DNA from: HXMU1428-3 sp965215715
GTDB lineage: Bacteria > Pseudomonadota > Alphaproteobacteria > Rhizobiales > HXMU1428-3
DNA: 64,000 nucleotides
Direction of reading: 5' to 3'
NCBI GenBank assembly: GCA_965215715.1
Contig: OZ244129.1
Coordinates: 3,073,714-3,137,713, forward strand
Part shown: in pieces, positions 43,870 through 52,303 of the stretch
Layout: the number at the start of each line of letters is the position of its first letter
Numbering within the stretch: the first letter of the stretch is position 1
Made by a program: the position numbers and the translations under genes
Notes under the pieces: model-generated
What the model saw: the letters and a program-made list of their open reading frames with translations, nothing else
What the model was told of the DNA's origin: nothing
The model's database searches: none

Positions 43870-45900
43870 GTGAGCGCGGTTCTTGCCATTGTACAAGCTC
43901 GTATGGGGTCAACTCGTTTGCCAAATAAAGTCATGAAGCAGATTGAACATGCTCCTATGATTGAGATTCTATTGGAGCGGTTATCTTTTTCTAAAAAGAT
44001 TGATAAAATTATTGTTGCAACATCTAACACCCCTGAAAATGAAGTTTTAAAGAAACACGTAGAAGCACTTGGATATGATGTTTTTATGGGGGCTGAGAAA
44101 GATGTTCTTGATCGGTTTTATCAAGCTGCAAAATTTCATCAGCCGGACATTGTTTTGCGCTTAACGGGCGATTGCCCACTGCTTGATGCAGATTTAGTTG
44201 ATGCCATGTTAGAGGTATTTATTGGAGCGGATTATGATTATTACTCCAATACCGCTCCACCGACCTATCCGGATGGTTTGGATGTTGAAATTATGAATTT
44301 TTCAACCTTAGAGCGATGCTGGAGCGAGGCAAAGTCTGATTATGACAAAGAGCATGTCACGCCCTATATTCGCAGCTCGTCTTTATTTAAGTGTGGTAAT
44401 TTTATAAATGATTTAGATTTTTCTCATCTTAGATGGACTGTTGATGAAGCTGAGGACCTTGAGGTTATAAGGGCAATTTTTGATCATTTTTCGCCGCGAA
44501 TAGACTTTTCTTGGCAAGAGGTGCTTGGTTTATATCAAGAACAACCAACTCTATTTGAGGCGAATAAAATCCTAAACCGTAATGAGGGAGCTAAGATGTC
44601 TTCTGGTCAAAAATTATGGCAACGGGCAAAGCAAATTATCCCTGGTGGCAATATGCTGCTCTCCAAAAGAGCAGAGATGTTTGCACCGGGGCGCTGGCCA
44701 GCCTATTTTTCTAAAGCCAAAGGCTGCAAGGTTTGGGATCTGGATGGAAATGAATATATCGATATGTCCATTATGGGCGTGGGTACAAATACACTTGGAT
44801 ATGGGCATCCACTTGTTGATGAAACTGTGGCTCAAGTTATAGCAAATGGTAATATGTCCAGCCTTAACTGTCCTGAAGAGGTATATCTTGCTGAACGGTT
44901 GATTGACTTGCACCCCTTTGCTGAAATGGCCCGTTTTGCTCGCTCCGGAGGCGAGGCCAATGCCATTGCCATTAGAATTGCTCGTGCTGCATCGGGACGA
45001 GATAAGGTTGCAATTTGTGGGTATCATGGTTGGCATGATTGGTACCTATCAGCCAATCTTGGTGATGAAAAAAGTCTTGATGGGCATTTGTTACCTGGTC
45101 TTGAGCCGGCTGGGGTTCCACGGGACCTTAAAGGGTCAGTTTTGCCATTTAATTATAATGATTTTGATGCACTTAAACAGCTTGTTACCTCACATGACGT
45201 CGGGGTGATTAAAATGGAAGTTCAACGCAGCGAAAAACCCAAAAACGATTTTTTGATGAATGTTCGTAAATTGGCTAATGAGCATAATATTGTTTTGATT
45301 TTTGATGAATGTACGTCTGGATTTCGAGAAACTTTTGGTGGTTTGCATAAGAAATTTGAGGTTGAGCCTGATTTAGCTGTGTTTGGTAAAACTTTGGGCA
45401 ATGGCTATGCAATCACGGCTGTGATTGGCCGTAAAGAGGTTATGGAGGCTGCCCAATCGAGTTTTATTAGTAGCACATTTTGGACTGAACGCATTGGTCC
45501 TGCTGCAGCCTTAAAAACACTTGAGGTGATGGAAGATGTAAAAAGCTGGGAGACAATCACGTCAATTGGCCACATCATTCAAAACCGTTGGCTAGAGTTA
45601 GCGACTAAACATCAGCTAAAAATAGATTTATGGGGTTTACCCGCTTTATGTGGCTTTTCCTTCACTAGCAAAAACGCTTTAGCATATAAAACACTCATAA
45701 CTCAGGAAGCACTTAAGCTAGGTTATTTCGGAGGAGATAGCGTATATGTCTCAATTGCTCATACACCTGATATCATTGATGCTTATTTTCTAGCTTTAGA
45801 TCCAATTTTTGCACTTATTGCAGACTGTGAAGATGGAAGAGATGTTATGACCTTGCTTAATGGTCCTCTTTGTCATACAAAGTTTCAGAGGTTAAATTGA
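43870..45900 (+). CDS. Cytidylyltransferase (SpsF/PseF-like) fused to class-III aminotransferase
   Basis: A 676-residue two-domain protein. Residues 1-235 are an SpsF-type nucleotidyltransferase (AIVQARMGSTRLPNKVM, then LTGDCPLLDADLVD), which would activate the finished nonulosonic acid as its CMP form. Residues 240-676 are a fold-type-I class-III aminotransferase resembling glutamate-1-semialdehyde aminomutase, with the PLP Lys507 in VFGKTLGNGYAIT and ARSGGEANAIAIRIAR. The junction near GAKMSSGQKLWQ contains a Met with GGGAG-like GAGGGAG before it at 44583, so internal initiation of the second domain is possible. The aminotransferase would add a further amino group to the sugar; this is inference. 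Confidence 0.88.
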   Translation: MSAVLAIVQARMGSTRLPNKVMKQIEHAPMIEILLERLSFSKKIDKIIVATSNTPENEVLKKHVEALGYDVFMGAEKDVLDRFYQAAKFHQPDIVLRLTGDCPLLDADLVDAMLEVFIGADYDYYSNTAPPTYPDGLDVEIMNFSTLERCWSEAKSDYDKEHVTPYIRSSSLFKCGNFINDLDFSHLRWTVDEAEDLEVIRAIFDHFSPRIDFSWQEVLGLYQEQPTLFEANKILNRNEGAKMSSGQKLWQRAKQIIPGGNMLLSKRAEMFAPGRWPAYFSKAKGCKVWDLDGNEYIDMSIMGVGTNTLGYGHPLVDETVAQVIANGNMSSLNCPEEVYLAERLIDLHPFAEMARFARSGGEANAIAIRIARAASGRDKVAICGYHGWHDWYLSANLGDEKSLDGHLLPGLEPAGVPRDLKGSVLPFNYNDFDALKQLVTSHDVGVIKMEVQRSEKPKNDFLMNVRKLANEHNIVLIFDECTSGFRETFGGLHKKFEVEPDLAVFGKTLGNGYAITAVIGRKEVMEAAQSSFISSTFWTERIGPAAALKTLEVMEDVKSWETITSIGHIIQNRWLELATKHQLKIDLWGLPALCGFSFTSKNALAYKTLITQEALKLGYFGGDSVYVSIAHTPDIIDAYFLALDPIFALIADCEDGRDVMTLLNGPLCHTKFQRLN

Positions 45901-45902
45901 CT

Positions 45903-46583
45903 ATGTCTACAGCATTGATTATTGCAGCACACCCTGATGACGAAGTGTTAGGATGTGGTGGTACGATTGCTAAATTTTCTTCTTCCGGAATAAAAGTAAA
46001 AGTCGTTTTTTTAGCTGATGGCATTTCCTCTCGCACTGACGATTCACAAACAGACCTTGATGAGTTGCGGCGCAGAAGAGCTGCATGTGAAAAAGCATGT
46101 TTAATTCTAGGATCAGAACCACCAATTTTTTGCGACTTTCCTGATAATAAAATGGATACAATCTCTTTGTTATCCATAGTGAAAGTGATTGAAAATTTAA
46201 TTTTGGAATACCAACCTGAAACTTTATTAACTCATCATGCTGGCGATGTTAATATTGATCATCAGCTTCTTCATCAGGCTGTTGTGACTGCATGCCGGCC
46301 GCAGTTTGACCACCCTGTTAGAACTTTATTGTTCTTTGAAGTTGCTTCCAGCACAGAATGGCAGATACCCCAATCAGCACCAGCCTTTATGCCCAATTGG
46401 TTTGAAGATATTTCTGCATTTTTTGACCAAAAAGTATCTGGGATGACTGCTTATCAGGAAGAGTTGCGGGAATGGCCACACCCCCGATCTCTTAAAGCCA
46501 TAGAAGCACTTGCCAAATGGCGTGGTGCAACTGTTGGTGTTGAAGCCGCAGAAGCTTTTATGCTTGGTCGTGAATTAAGATGA
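45903..46583 (+). CDS. PIG-L family deacetylase
   Basis: A 226-residue metal-dependent N-deacetylase of the PIG-L (LmbE) family. The zinc motif is AAHPDDEVLGCGG near residues 8-20, with the matching HHAGDVNIDH near residue 115. It would remove an N-acetyl group from a sugar. The gene ends with ATGA, overlapping pseG by four bases, so it is tightly coupled to the pathway. A start at 45870 would run into the preceding gene, so ATG 45903 is preferred. It suggests that one amine is freed for a different substituent. Confidence 0.9.
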   Translation: MSTALIIAAHPDDEVLGCGGTIAKFSSSGIKVKVVFLADGISSRTDDSQTDLDELRRRRAACEKACLILGSEPPIFCDFPDNKMDTISLLSIVKVIENLILEYQPETLLTHHAGDVNIDHQLLHQAVVTACRPQFDHPVRTLLFFEVASSTEWQIPQSAPAFMPNWFEDISAFFDQKVSGMTAYQEELREWPHPRSLKAIEALAKWRGATVGVEAAEAFMLGRELR

Positions 46584-47614
46584 AATTTTTATTTAGAACT
46601 GATTCTTCATTAGCCATCGGTTCTGGTCATGTTATGCGTTGTTACTCATTGGCAAATGCATTGGTTGAAAAAAATCACGACGTTAAGTTCATTTGCAAAA
46701 ACTTACCTGGCAATCTTATTTCATTTTTGGAGAACAGCGATTTTCCAGTTATTCGATTACCTGATGGGACCAGTGAGGGTGAAGATGTTCATTTTTCAAG
46801 TGAAATCGTCAATTTAGAACAACCTGACTGGCTAGTGGTTGATCACTATAAAATTAATTATGAGTGGGAGCAGGTTTGCAAGCAAGCTGGCAATGCAAAC
46901 CTCATGATTATTGATGACCTTGCTGATAGGAAACACGTAGCCGATTTGCTCTTAGACCAAAATTATATAGCAAACTATCAGCATCGTTATGATGGCCTAG
47001 TTCCAGATAAATGCACCAAACTTCTTGGACCTCAATACGCTCTACTAAGGCCAGATTTTTTAAAATTACGACAGGCTAGTTTAGAGAAACGCTCACGTTT
47101 TGAAATGAAACATATCCTTGTATGTATGGGGGGAGGAGATGTTTTTAAAGAAACGAAAAGAGTGATTGAGGCTTTAATTGACAGTAAATTTATATGGAAA
47201 ACTGTTAATGTTGTTGTCGGAAAAAGTTGCCCTCATCAAGATACCCTAAAAAGTTTGTTACCTGAAAGTCTCAATGCAAAGCTTCATGTACAAACCAATC
47301 AAGTGGCTTCCCTGATGAAAAGAGCTGACATAGCAATTATGGGGGGAGGAAGTGTAAGTTGGGAAAAATGCGCTCTTGGATTGCCGAGTCTTGTTACAGC
47401 AATGTCTTTTGATCAAAAACCTATTGCCAAAGCATTGCATAAGGCGGGTGCACATATTTATCTTGGTGAAAGCGAACATGTAAGCATTGAAGATTATAAG
47501 ACTGCTTTGGAGGCGGTAGATAGTGAGAAGCTTTCTGGCATATCTCAATCGGCTAGGCAGCTGTGTGATGCACTTGGTGTTGAACGTGTCATAAAAATCT
47601 TGGAAGAACTTTAA
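46580..47614 (+). CDS. pseG: UDP-sugar hydrolase, PseG
   Basis: A 344-residue GT-B-fold hydrolase that cleaves UDP from the diacylated altrosamine intermediate. The N-terminal RTDSSLAIGSGHVMRCYSLA carries His17, the residue known to be catalytic in C. jejuni PseG. VDHYKINYEWE, IDDLADRKH and MGGGSVSWEKCALGLP are family segments. It overlaps the deacetylase gene by four bases, and the synthase gene follows 46 bases later. The product passes to the NeuB-family synthase. Confidence 0.92.
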   Translation: MKFLFRTDSSLAIGSGHVMRCYSLANALVEKNHDVKFICKNLPGNLISFLENSDFPVIRLPDGTSEGEDVHFSSEIVNLEQPDWLVVDHYKINYEWEQVCKQAGNANLMIIDDLADRKHVADLLLDQNYIANYQHRYDGLVPDKCTKLLGPQYALLRPDFLKLRQASLEKRSRFEMKHILVCMGGGDVFKETKRVIEALIDSKFIWKTVNVVVGKSCPHQDTLKSLLPESLNAKLHVQTNQVASLMKRADIAIMGGGSVSWEKCALGLPSLVTAMSFDQKPIAKALHKAGAHIYLGESEHVSIEDYKTALEAVDSEKLSGISQSARQLCDALGVERVIKILEEL

Positions 47615-47660
47615 AGCTAAACTACAAACATAATGTTTGGCTTAAATTTAAGGAGCGCCA

Positions 47661-48710
47661 ATGGCTTTTGAAATATCTGGGAAGAGAATTGGTCCTGGTG
47701 AAGCGCCTTTTATTATCCTTGAAGCTGGAATAAACCATAATGGTGAGCTTACAAAAGTAGAAAAAATGATACAAGCTGCAAAAAATGCAGGGGCTGATGC
47801 TATCAAATTTCAAACTTTTAAAGCATCAGAATTTATAGCTGATGCTGAGCAGCAATTTACTTATAAGTCTCAAGGCAAAGAAGTTACTGAATCTATGCTT
47901 GAGATGTTCAAGAGGTATGAGTTTTCATCAGATGAGTGGTTTCAAATTAAATCTATGTGTGATCATGCTGGCATCATTTTCATGTCTACACCGCAAAATA
48001 GGTCTGACTTGCAACTTCTTTTAGAAATAGGCATTCCTGCCATTAAGGTTGGCTCTGATGATTTCACCAATTTACCTTTGTTGACATATTATAGTCAAAT
48101 AGGATTACCTTTAATAATGTCTTGTGGCATGGCTAATTTAGGTGAAGTTTATGATGCGGTTGGTGCTACTAATGCGCTTTCTGGAAATGATGTGTTATTG
48201 ATGCTCTGCACTTCTCAATATCCAACGCCACCGGAAGATGTCAATATTTCAAAAATGACGACATTGGCAGGAGCTTTCCCAGGTTTGCTGCTTGGATTTT
48301 CCGATCATACTCAGGGGGACACAGCTGCTGTTCTTGCGATTGGGAAGGGGGCTGTGGTATTTGAAAAACACTTCACTTTAAGTCATGATTTGTCCGGCCC
48401 AGATCACTGGTTTTCTGAGACACCTGAAACTGCAACCAAATGGGTTGCATCTATTAGACAGGCCTATGAGATGATTGGTTCAGGTGAAATGGTACCGACT
48501 CTTAAGGAAATGGAAATGCGAAATATTGCACGTAGAAGTATCATCGCATTGAGGGATATAGAGGCTGGTGAAATTTTAAATGAAAATAATATTGGATTAA
48601 TGAGGCCTGGTACTGGGCTTCCCCCCAAAATGATTGACTTTTTTATTGGTCAAAAATGTCGGAATAAAATAGCTAAAAGTGATCAATTGAAATTTACGGA
48701 TATTGGATAG
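47661..48710 (+). CDS. NeuB-family nonulosonate synthase
   Basis: A 349-residue TIM-barrel synthase that condenses phosphoenolpyruvate with an N-acyl hexose to give a nine-carbon acid. A NeuB domain (EAGINHNG at 21-28, ADAIKFQTFKASEF, GFSDHTQGDTA, FEKHFTLS) is followed by a C-terminal SAF antifreeze-like domain (RRSIIALRDIEAGE, RPGTGLPP). The EAG-NHNG opening is the Neu/Leg/SpsE style; C. jejuni PseI has ELSANHN here. So the exact product is open, although PseB, PseC and PseG point to a pseudaminate. It overlaps the next gene by one base. Confidence 0.88.
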   Translation: MAFEISGKRIGPGEAPFIILEAGINHNGELTKVEKMIQAAKNAGADAIKFQTFKASEFIADAEQQFTYKSQGKEVTESMLEMFKRYEFSSDEWFQIKSMCDHAGIIFMSTPQNRSDLQLLLEIGIPAIKVGSDDFTNLPLLTYYSQIGLPLIMSCGMANLGEVYDAVGATNALSGNDVLLMLCTSQYPTPPEDVNISKMTTLAGAFPGLLLGFSDHTQGDTAAVLAIGKGAVVFEKHFTLSHDLSGPDHWFSETPETATKWVASIRQAYEMIGSGEMVPTLKEMEMRNIARRSIIALRDIEAGEILNENNIGLMRPGTGLPPKMIDFFIGQKCRNKIAKSDQLKFTDIG

Positions 48711-49144
48711 TGGAAGAAAAAGAATTTAAAGATTACCTATCAAAGGTTACGAACTTTCCTCAAAATCCGTACCATCCTTTTGTATGGATTAACGGTGATC
48801 CACTCATTGGCGATAATGTTGCTATTGGTGGGTTTTCTGAAATAAATGCAAAAGGGGCCCAGGTTGTTATTGGTGATGAATGTGATATTGCATCTTTTGT
48901 TAGTATCAATTGTGCAGATTCGCATAAAAAATGCATAGGGTTAAGTGAAGAAATTGAACGAGCGGATATTATTATTGAGAATAATGTTTTTATTGGTTCC
49001 CATAGCTTTATAAAAGGAGGGGCATATATAGGACACCATACTGTTGTTGCAGCTGGCACCATCGTTGAAGCAGAAGTTATCTCTCCATATTCACTTGTTG
49101 TCGGTAATCCGATGATTGTAAAACCTGGTTATTACAAATTATAG
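48710..49144 (+). CDS. Left-handed beta-helix (hexapeptide) acyltransferase
   Basis: A 144-residue acyltransferase with hexapeptide repeats: IGDNVAIGGF, VIGDECDIASF, IIENNVFIGSHSFIKGGAYIGHHTVVAAGTIV. His in GSHS or GHHT is a candidate catalytic base. It would acetylate or otherwise acylate a sugar amine or hydroxyl using an acyl-CoA. Start GTG 48710 overlaps the synthase stop by one base. It may reinstall an acyl group on the amine exposed by the PIG-L enzyme; this is inference. Confidence 0.85.
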   Translation: MEEKEFKDYLSKVTNFPQNPYHPFVWINGDPLIGDNVAIGGFSEINAKGAQVVIGDECDIASFVSINCADSHKKCIGLSEEIERADIIIENNVFIGSHSFIKGGAYIGHHTVVAAGTIVEAEVISPYSLVVGNPMIVKPGYYKL

Positions 49145-49205
49145 ATTCACATAAAAAAATAGATTTCATTAAACTGAATATTTCCTCCAATATTGGTGTA
49201 ATAGA

Positions 49206-49889
49206 TTGATTATTAGCATTCATCAGCCTGCCTATTTGCCGTGGCTTGGTTATCTTGATCGCATTGCCCGTTCAGACATATTTGTTTTTTTGGATAATGT
49301 GCAATTTGAGAAAAACAGCTATATAAATCGTAATAAAATCAAAACAGCCAATGGCCCAATTTGGCTAACTGTGCCAGTATTAATGCAGGGTCATATTCGT
49401 AAAAAGATGACCGAGCTTGAAATTAACAACCAAAAGAACTGGCGAACTAAACATTTGAAAGCTATTGAGTGCAATTACAGAAAATCTAAAAACTTTGAAA
49501 TATGTTGGCAAAAATTAGAAACTTTATATGGGCAGGAGGATGCCTGTTTGGTTGACTTATGTTTTGATCATTTAAAGTTTTGGCTTTCAGAATTTAACAT
49601 CTTAACTAAGATTGTCCGGGCATCTGAAATAGATATTAGTGGTGTAAAGGATCAGCTTGTTTTTAATATCTGTAAGCATTATCAAGCAACGACTTATCTG
49701 TCTGGCCCCTTTGGCCGAGAGTATTTGGATTTTGATCAATTCTCAAAGGCAAATATTGAACTCATCTTTCATGATTATTCTCACCCTATCTATTCACAAT
49801 TATATGGTGAATTTTTACCTAATATGGGGGTGGTTGACTATTGGATGAATGATGGAAGATCCGAAATATTTAAGAGACAAAGAAGGTGA
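49206..49889 (+). CDS. WbqC-family protein
   Basis: A 227-residue protein of the WbqC family, found in many O-antigen and nonulosonate loci with no settled biochemical role. The opening IISIHQPAYLPWLGYLDRIA and the next DNVQFEKNSYINRNKI are the family signature; YLSGPFGREYLD lies near the C-terminus. It starts at TTG 49206 without a strong ribosome-binding site. The methyltransferase gene begins two bases after its stop. A role in modifying the nonulosonate side chain is inferred from the neighbours. Confidence 0.88.
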   Translation: MIISIHQPAYLPWLGYLDRIARSDIFVFLDNVQFEKNSYINRNKIKTANGPIWLTVPVLMQGHIRKKMTELEINNQKNWRTKHLKAIECNYRKSKNFEICWQKLETLYGQEDACLVDLCFDHLKFWLSEFNILTKIVRASEIDISGVKDQLVFNICKHYQATTYLSGPFGREYLDFDQFSKANIELIFHDYSHPIYSQLYGEFLPNMGVVDYWMNDGRSEIFKRQRR

Positions 49890-49890
49890 C

Positions 49891-50553
49891 ATGAATTTCT
49901 CTAAAGAATGGGCTGAGCAATATAAGGCCAAAAGACATATGAGCATATGGCCGTGGTCTGATTTAATAAGTTATGTTAAACGGTTTGCAGAAGAAAACTC
50001 GAAAGTATTAGAACTTGGTTTTGGTGTTGGAGCAAACATACCTTTTTTTGTTGAAGAGGGATTCGACTACACGGGAATTGATGGTAGTGTAGAAGCTGTA
50101 GAATATTCAAAACAACGTTTTCCCGATATTAGTGGTTCTCTTTATGTTGGCGATTTCACAACTGATATACCATCAGGTCCGTTTGATATAATTGTTGATC
50201 GGGCAGCATTAACTCACAATTCAACTAAGAGCATTGCTTTGTGTATTGAAAAGATAAAACACGAGCTAAAACCTGGCGGCTTATTTTTTGGAATTGATTG
50301 GTTTTCAACGAATAATGAGGAATTTCATAGTGGTTTACCTGGCCCAGACCCTATGACAAGGACCGGTTATACTGAAGGATCATTTGCTGGTCTTGGCGAA
50401 GTGCACTTTTCAAATGAAGAACATCTTGAATTATTATTTAATGGCTGGGAATGGTTATCACTTGAAGAAAAAATTGTGAGCCGGTTTAGACCACAGCCAA
50501 AGTATCAATATGCAACATGGTCATTTGTGGTTCGAAATGTTCTAACAAAATGA
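49891..50553 (+). CDS. Class I SAM-dependent methyltransferase (paired with flavoprotein copy 2)
   Basis: A 220-residue methyltransferase. Motif I is VLELGFGVGANIPFFVE, where Phe replaces the usual Cys/Ser, the following acid is in YTGIDGSVEA, and KPGGLFFGIDWFS is the late motif. ATG 49891 is chosen because GAAGGTGAC lies just before it; an upstream ATG at 49849 would overlap the WbqC gene by 41 bases. The flavoprotein copy 2 follows after about 50 bases. Its target is inferred to be the sugar made here. Confidence 0.85.
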   Translation: MNFSKEWAEQYKAKRHMSIWPWSDLISYVKRFAEENSKVLELGFGVGANIPFFVEEGFDYTGIDGSVEAVEYSKQRFPDISGSLYVGDFTTDIPSGPFDIIVDRAALTHNSTKSIALCIEKIKHELKPGGLFFGIDWFSTNNEEFHSGLPGPDPMTRTGYTEGSFAGLGEVHFSNEEHLELLFNGWEWLSLEEKIVSRFRPQPKYQYATWSFVVRNVLTK

Positions 50554-50604
50554 TTGAGTGTTTCATTTTTCGTTATAACCCCATTTAATATGTTTAGGAA
50601 ATCT

Positions 50605-51930
50605 ATGATGAAAAAAAAATATGATTGGGTTGTGGTTGGTGGTGGATTTCGGTCTATGATCGGTGCCTACGCTTTGGCAAAAAAAGGGCATTCCGTCTGT
50701 TTGATAGAAGCTGGGAAAATGCTAGGTGGTTTTTTGTCTCCTATTCCTTGGGAAGAATTTTGGGTCGATAAAGGTCCACAGTTTTTTGATGGTTTTGATC
50801 AATCCGATAAATTGTTCATTGAAGACATGATTGGCCCCGATATACTTCAAGATATCGGATTCTTATATAGCTCATACGCAAATGGAATATTGACAGAAGA
50901 TTTCGCTATTCCTGATTGGAGGATATACGGTGAAGATTTTTCAAGAAACGCTTTTTTTGATCTTTTAAAAAGCAATAGTGACAATGCTGAACCTAATAAT
51001 TTTTCTGAATTGTTAGAAAAGGACGGCGGTGAAACTATATCTCCAAAATTGAAAGAATTTTGCAAAAAGTTTTTTTTGCAAAATCCGAGTGATTTAAGTG
51101 TAACGGTAAATAATTTCGTCACCTTCACAGGAAGAAAACTTCTTTTTGATGATCAGCTTTCTAAGCAACTAAAAGTGTCGCCCTTATTAGATGGAATCTT
51201 AGCTGCACAGAAAGTAACTATAGGGGAACAGACTTTTAATTTATACCCTAAAGGAAATAATTTGAATACGGTACGAGTTGCAATGGAAAACGCCTTAGAT
51301 AGAATTGGTGTTGAGATAATGCTTAACACGGAAATTTCAGGCTTTGAAACCAAAGGAAATACTGCAATTCTATCTAACGAGGATAAAATAGACTTCGAAT
51401 CCATTCTTTTTGGGGGGCATATTTGTGATGCAGAAAAAACGGTTTATGGCACAACAAATATATACAATGAATTAGAAATAATTCCTGAGATATTTCACTT
51501 TTTCCTTGTGCCAAAAGCATCTGTGCATAATTCTTATTATATAATGGATTATGATTTAGACCATAAAACCACTAGAGTAACGAATTTTTGCAATTACATG
51601 GATTGCATTGATGATGATGGGTATGGGGTTATATGTGCTGAGCAGACAATTGCGCAAAATACAGAGCAATGGGCTAATCCTTCTATTGACCAATCATTGA
51701 TATTCAATGAAATGAAGGATTGTGGTCTGGTAGATGGACCTCTTAAAAAATCAAAATCCATTAAAGTGCCTTCAACCTACAAACTCCCTAAACTGGGTTA
51801 TAATGCTGCAGTTGCAACTTTCTGTGATAAGACAAAACAAGATTTTGGTGATCATTTTATTATCCCGAATGCTTTTGGTCTCACAAGAAAGAATGGTTTA
51901 GACAGTCTCAAAGAAATTAACATTATTTAG
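50605..51930 (+). CDS. FAD-dependent oxidoreductase (amine-oxidase/UGM-like fold), copy 2
   Basis: A 441-residue flavoprotein. The FAD loop is WVVVGGGFRSMIGAYAL and the following GG motif LIEAGKMLGGFLS. The middle is divergent and Lys/Asp/Asn-rich. YYIMDYDLDHKTTRVT aligns with a segment of flavoprotein copy 1 (39023-40381), so the two are probably distant paralogues. ATG 50605 has AGGAAATCT before it and matches the family start; 50554 and 50590 are longer options. The stop codon is also the first base triplet of a split repeat copy (51928 onwards). Confidence 0.7.
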   Translation: MMKKKYDWVVVGGGFRSMIGAYALAKKGHSVCLIEAGKMLGGFLSPIPWEEFWVDKGPQFFDGFDQSDKLFIEDMIGPDILQDIGFLYSSYANGILTEDFAIPDWRIYGEDFSRNAFFDLLKSNSDNAEPNNFSELLEKDGGETISPKLKEFCKKFFLQNPSDLSVTVNNFVTFTGRKLLFDDQLSKQLKVSPLLDGILAAQKVTIGEQTFNLYPKGNNLNTVRVAMENALDRIGVEIMLNTEISGFETKGNTAILSNEDKIDFESILFGGHICDAEKTVYGTTNIYNELEIIPEIFHFFLVPKASVHNSYYIMDYDLDHKTTRVTNFCNYMDCIDDDGYGVICAEQTIAQNTEQWANPSIDQSLIFNEMKDCGLVDGPLKKSKSIKVPSTYKLPKLGYNAAVATFCDKTKQDFGDHFIIPNAFGLTRKNGLDSLKEINII

Positions 51931-52271
51931 AGTGCATCACTTTGTATTGAATTTATGTGAAATAGTTCCGATTAGATCTGACACTGACTTATTCCCTGCT
52001 AGCTGGAAATAAGTCAGGCGCGGCTTCTTGAAGAGCTCTGTGGTTACCTGTTTGATGGTGGTGTCCGCCAAGCACCAACGAAAAGGAAACCACGAATGTT
52101 GAATTCAACATACAAATTATCAAACATAAAGTTGGTCATTAAACTTGACAGATGAGCGGGGGACTATCTGGTAAGCTTGATAACCGGGTTGATGAAAACC
52201 ACTGCGCATGCCCACCAACATCTGTACTATTTAACAAAGCTGGTATCCGTTTTTGTGCGACACACTCTTGT
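51928..52271. repeat. Split copy of the ~105-bp repeat with palindrome-rich insert; locus boundary
   Basis: The left end (51928-51960, TAGAGTGCATCACTTTG...) and the right end (52227-52271, ...TTTTTGTGCGACACAC) match the two ends of the 2.4-kb repeat. Between them lie about 265 extra bases with CTGACTTATT/AATAAGTCAG (51984-51993 with 52008-52017), GTGGTT/AACCAC (52040-52093) and the perfect 16-base palindrome ATGTTGAATTCAACAT (52096-52111). A fragment at 52206-52230 resembles the 34.1-kb module. No gene lies here. Confidence 0.6.
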
Positions 52272-52303
52272 GTCATTTTGCTGATTAGGTCTTTTCTACG
52301 TAT

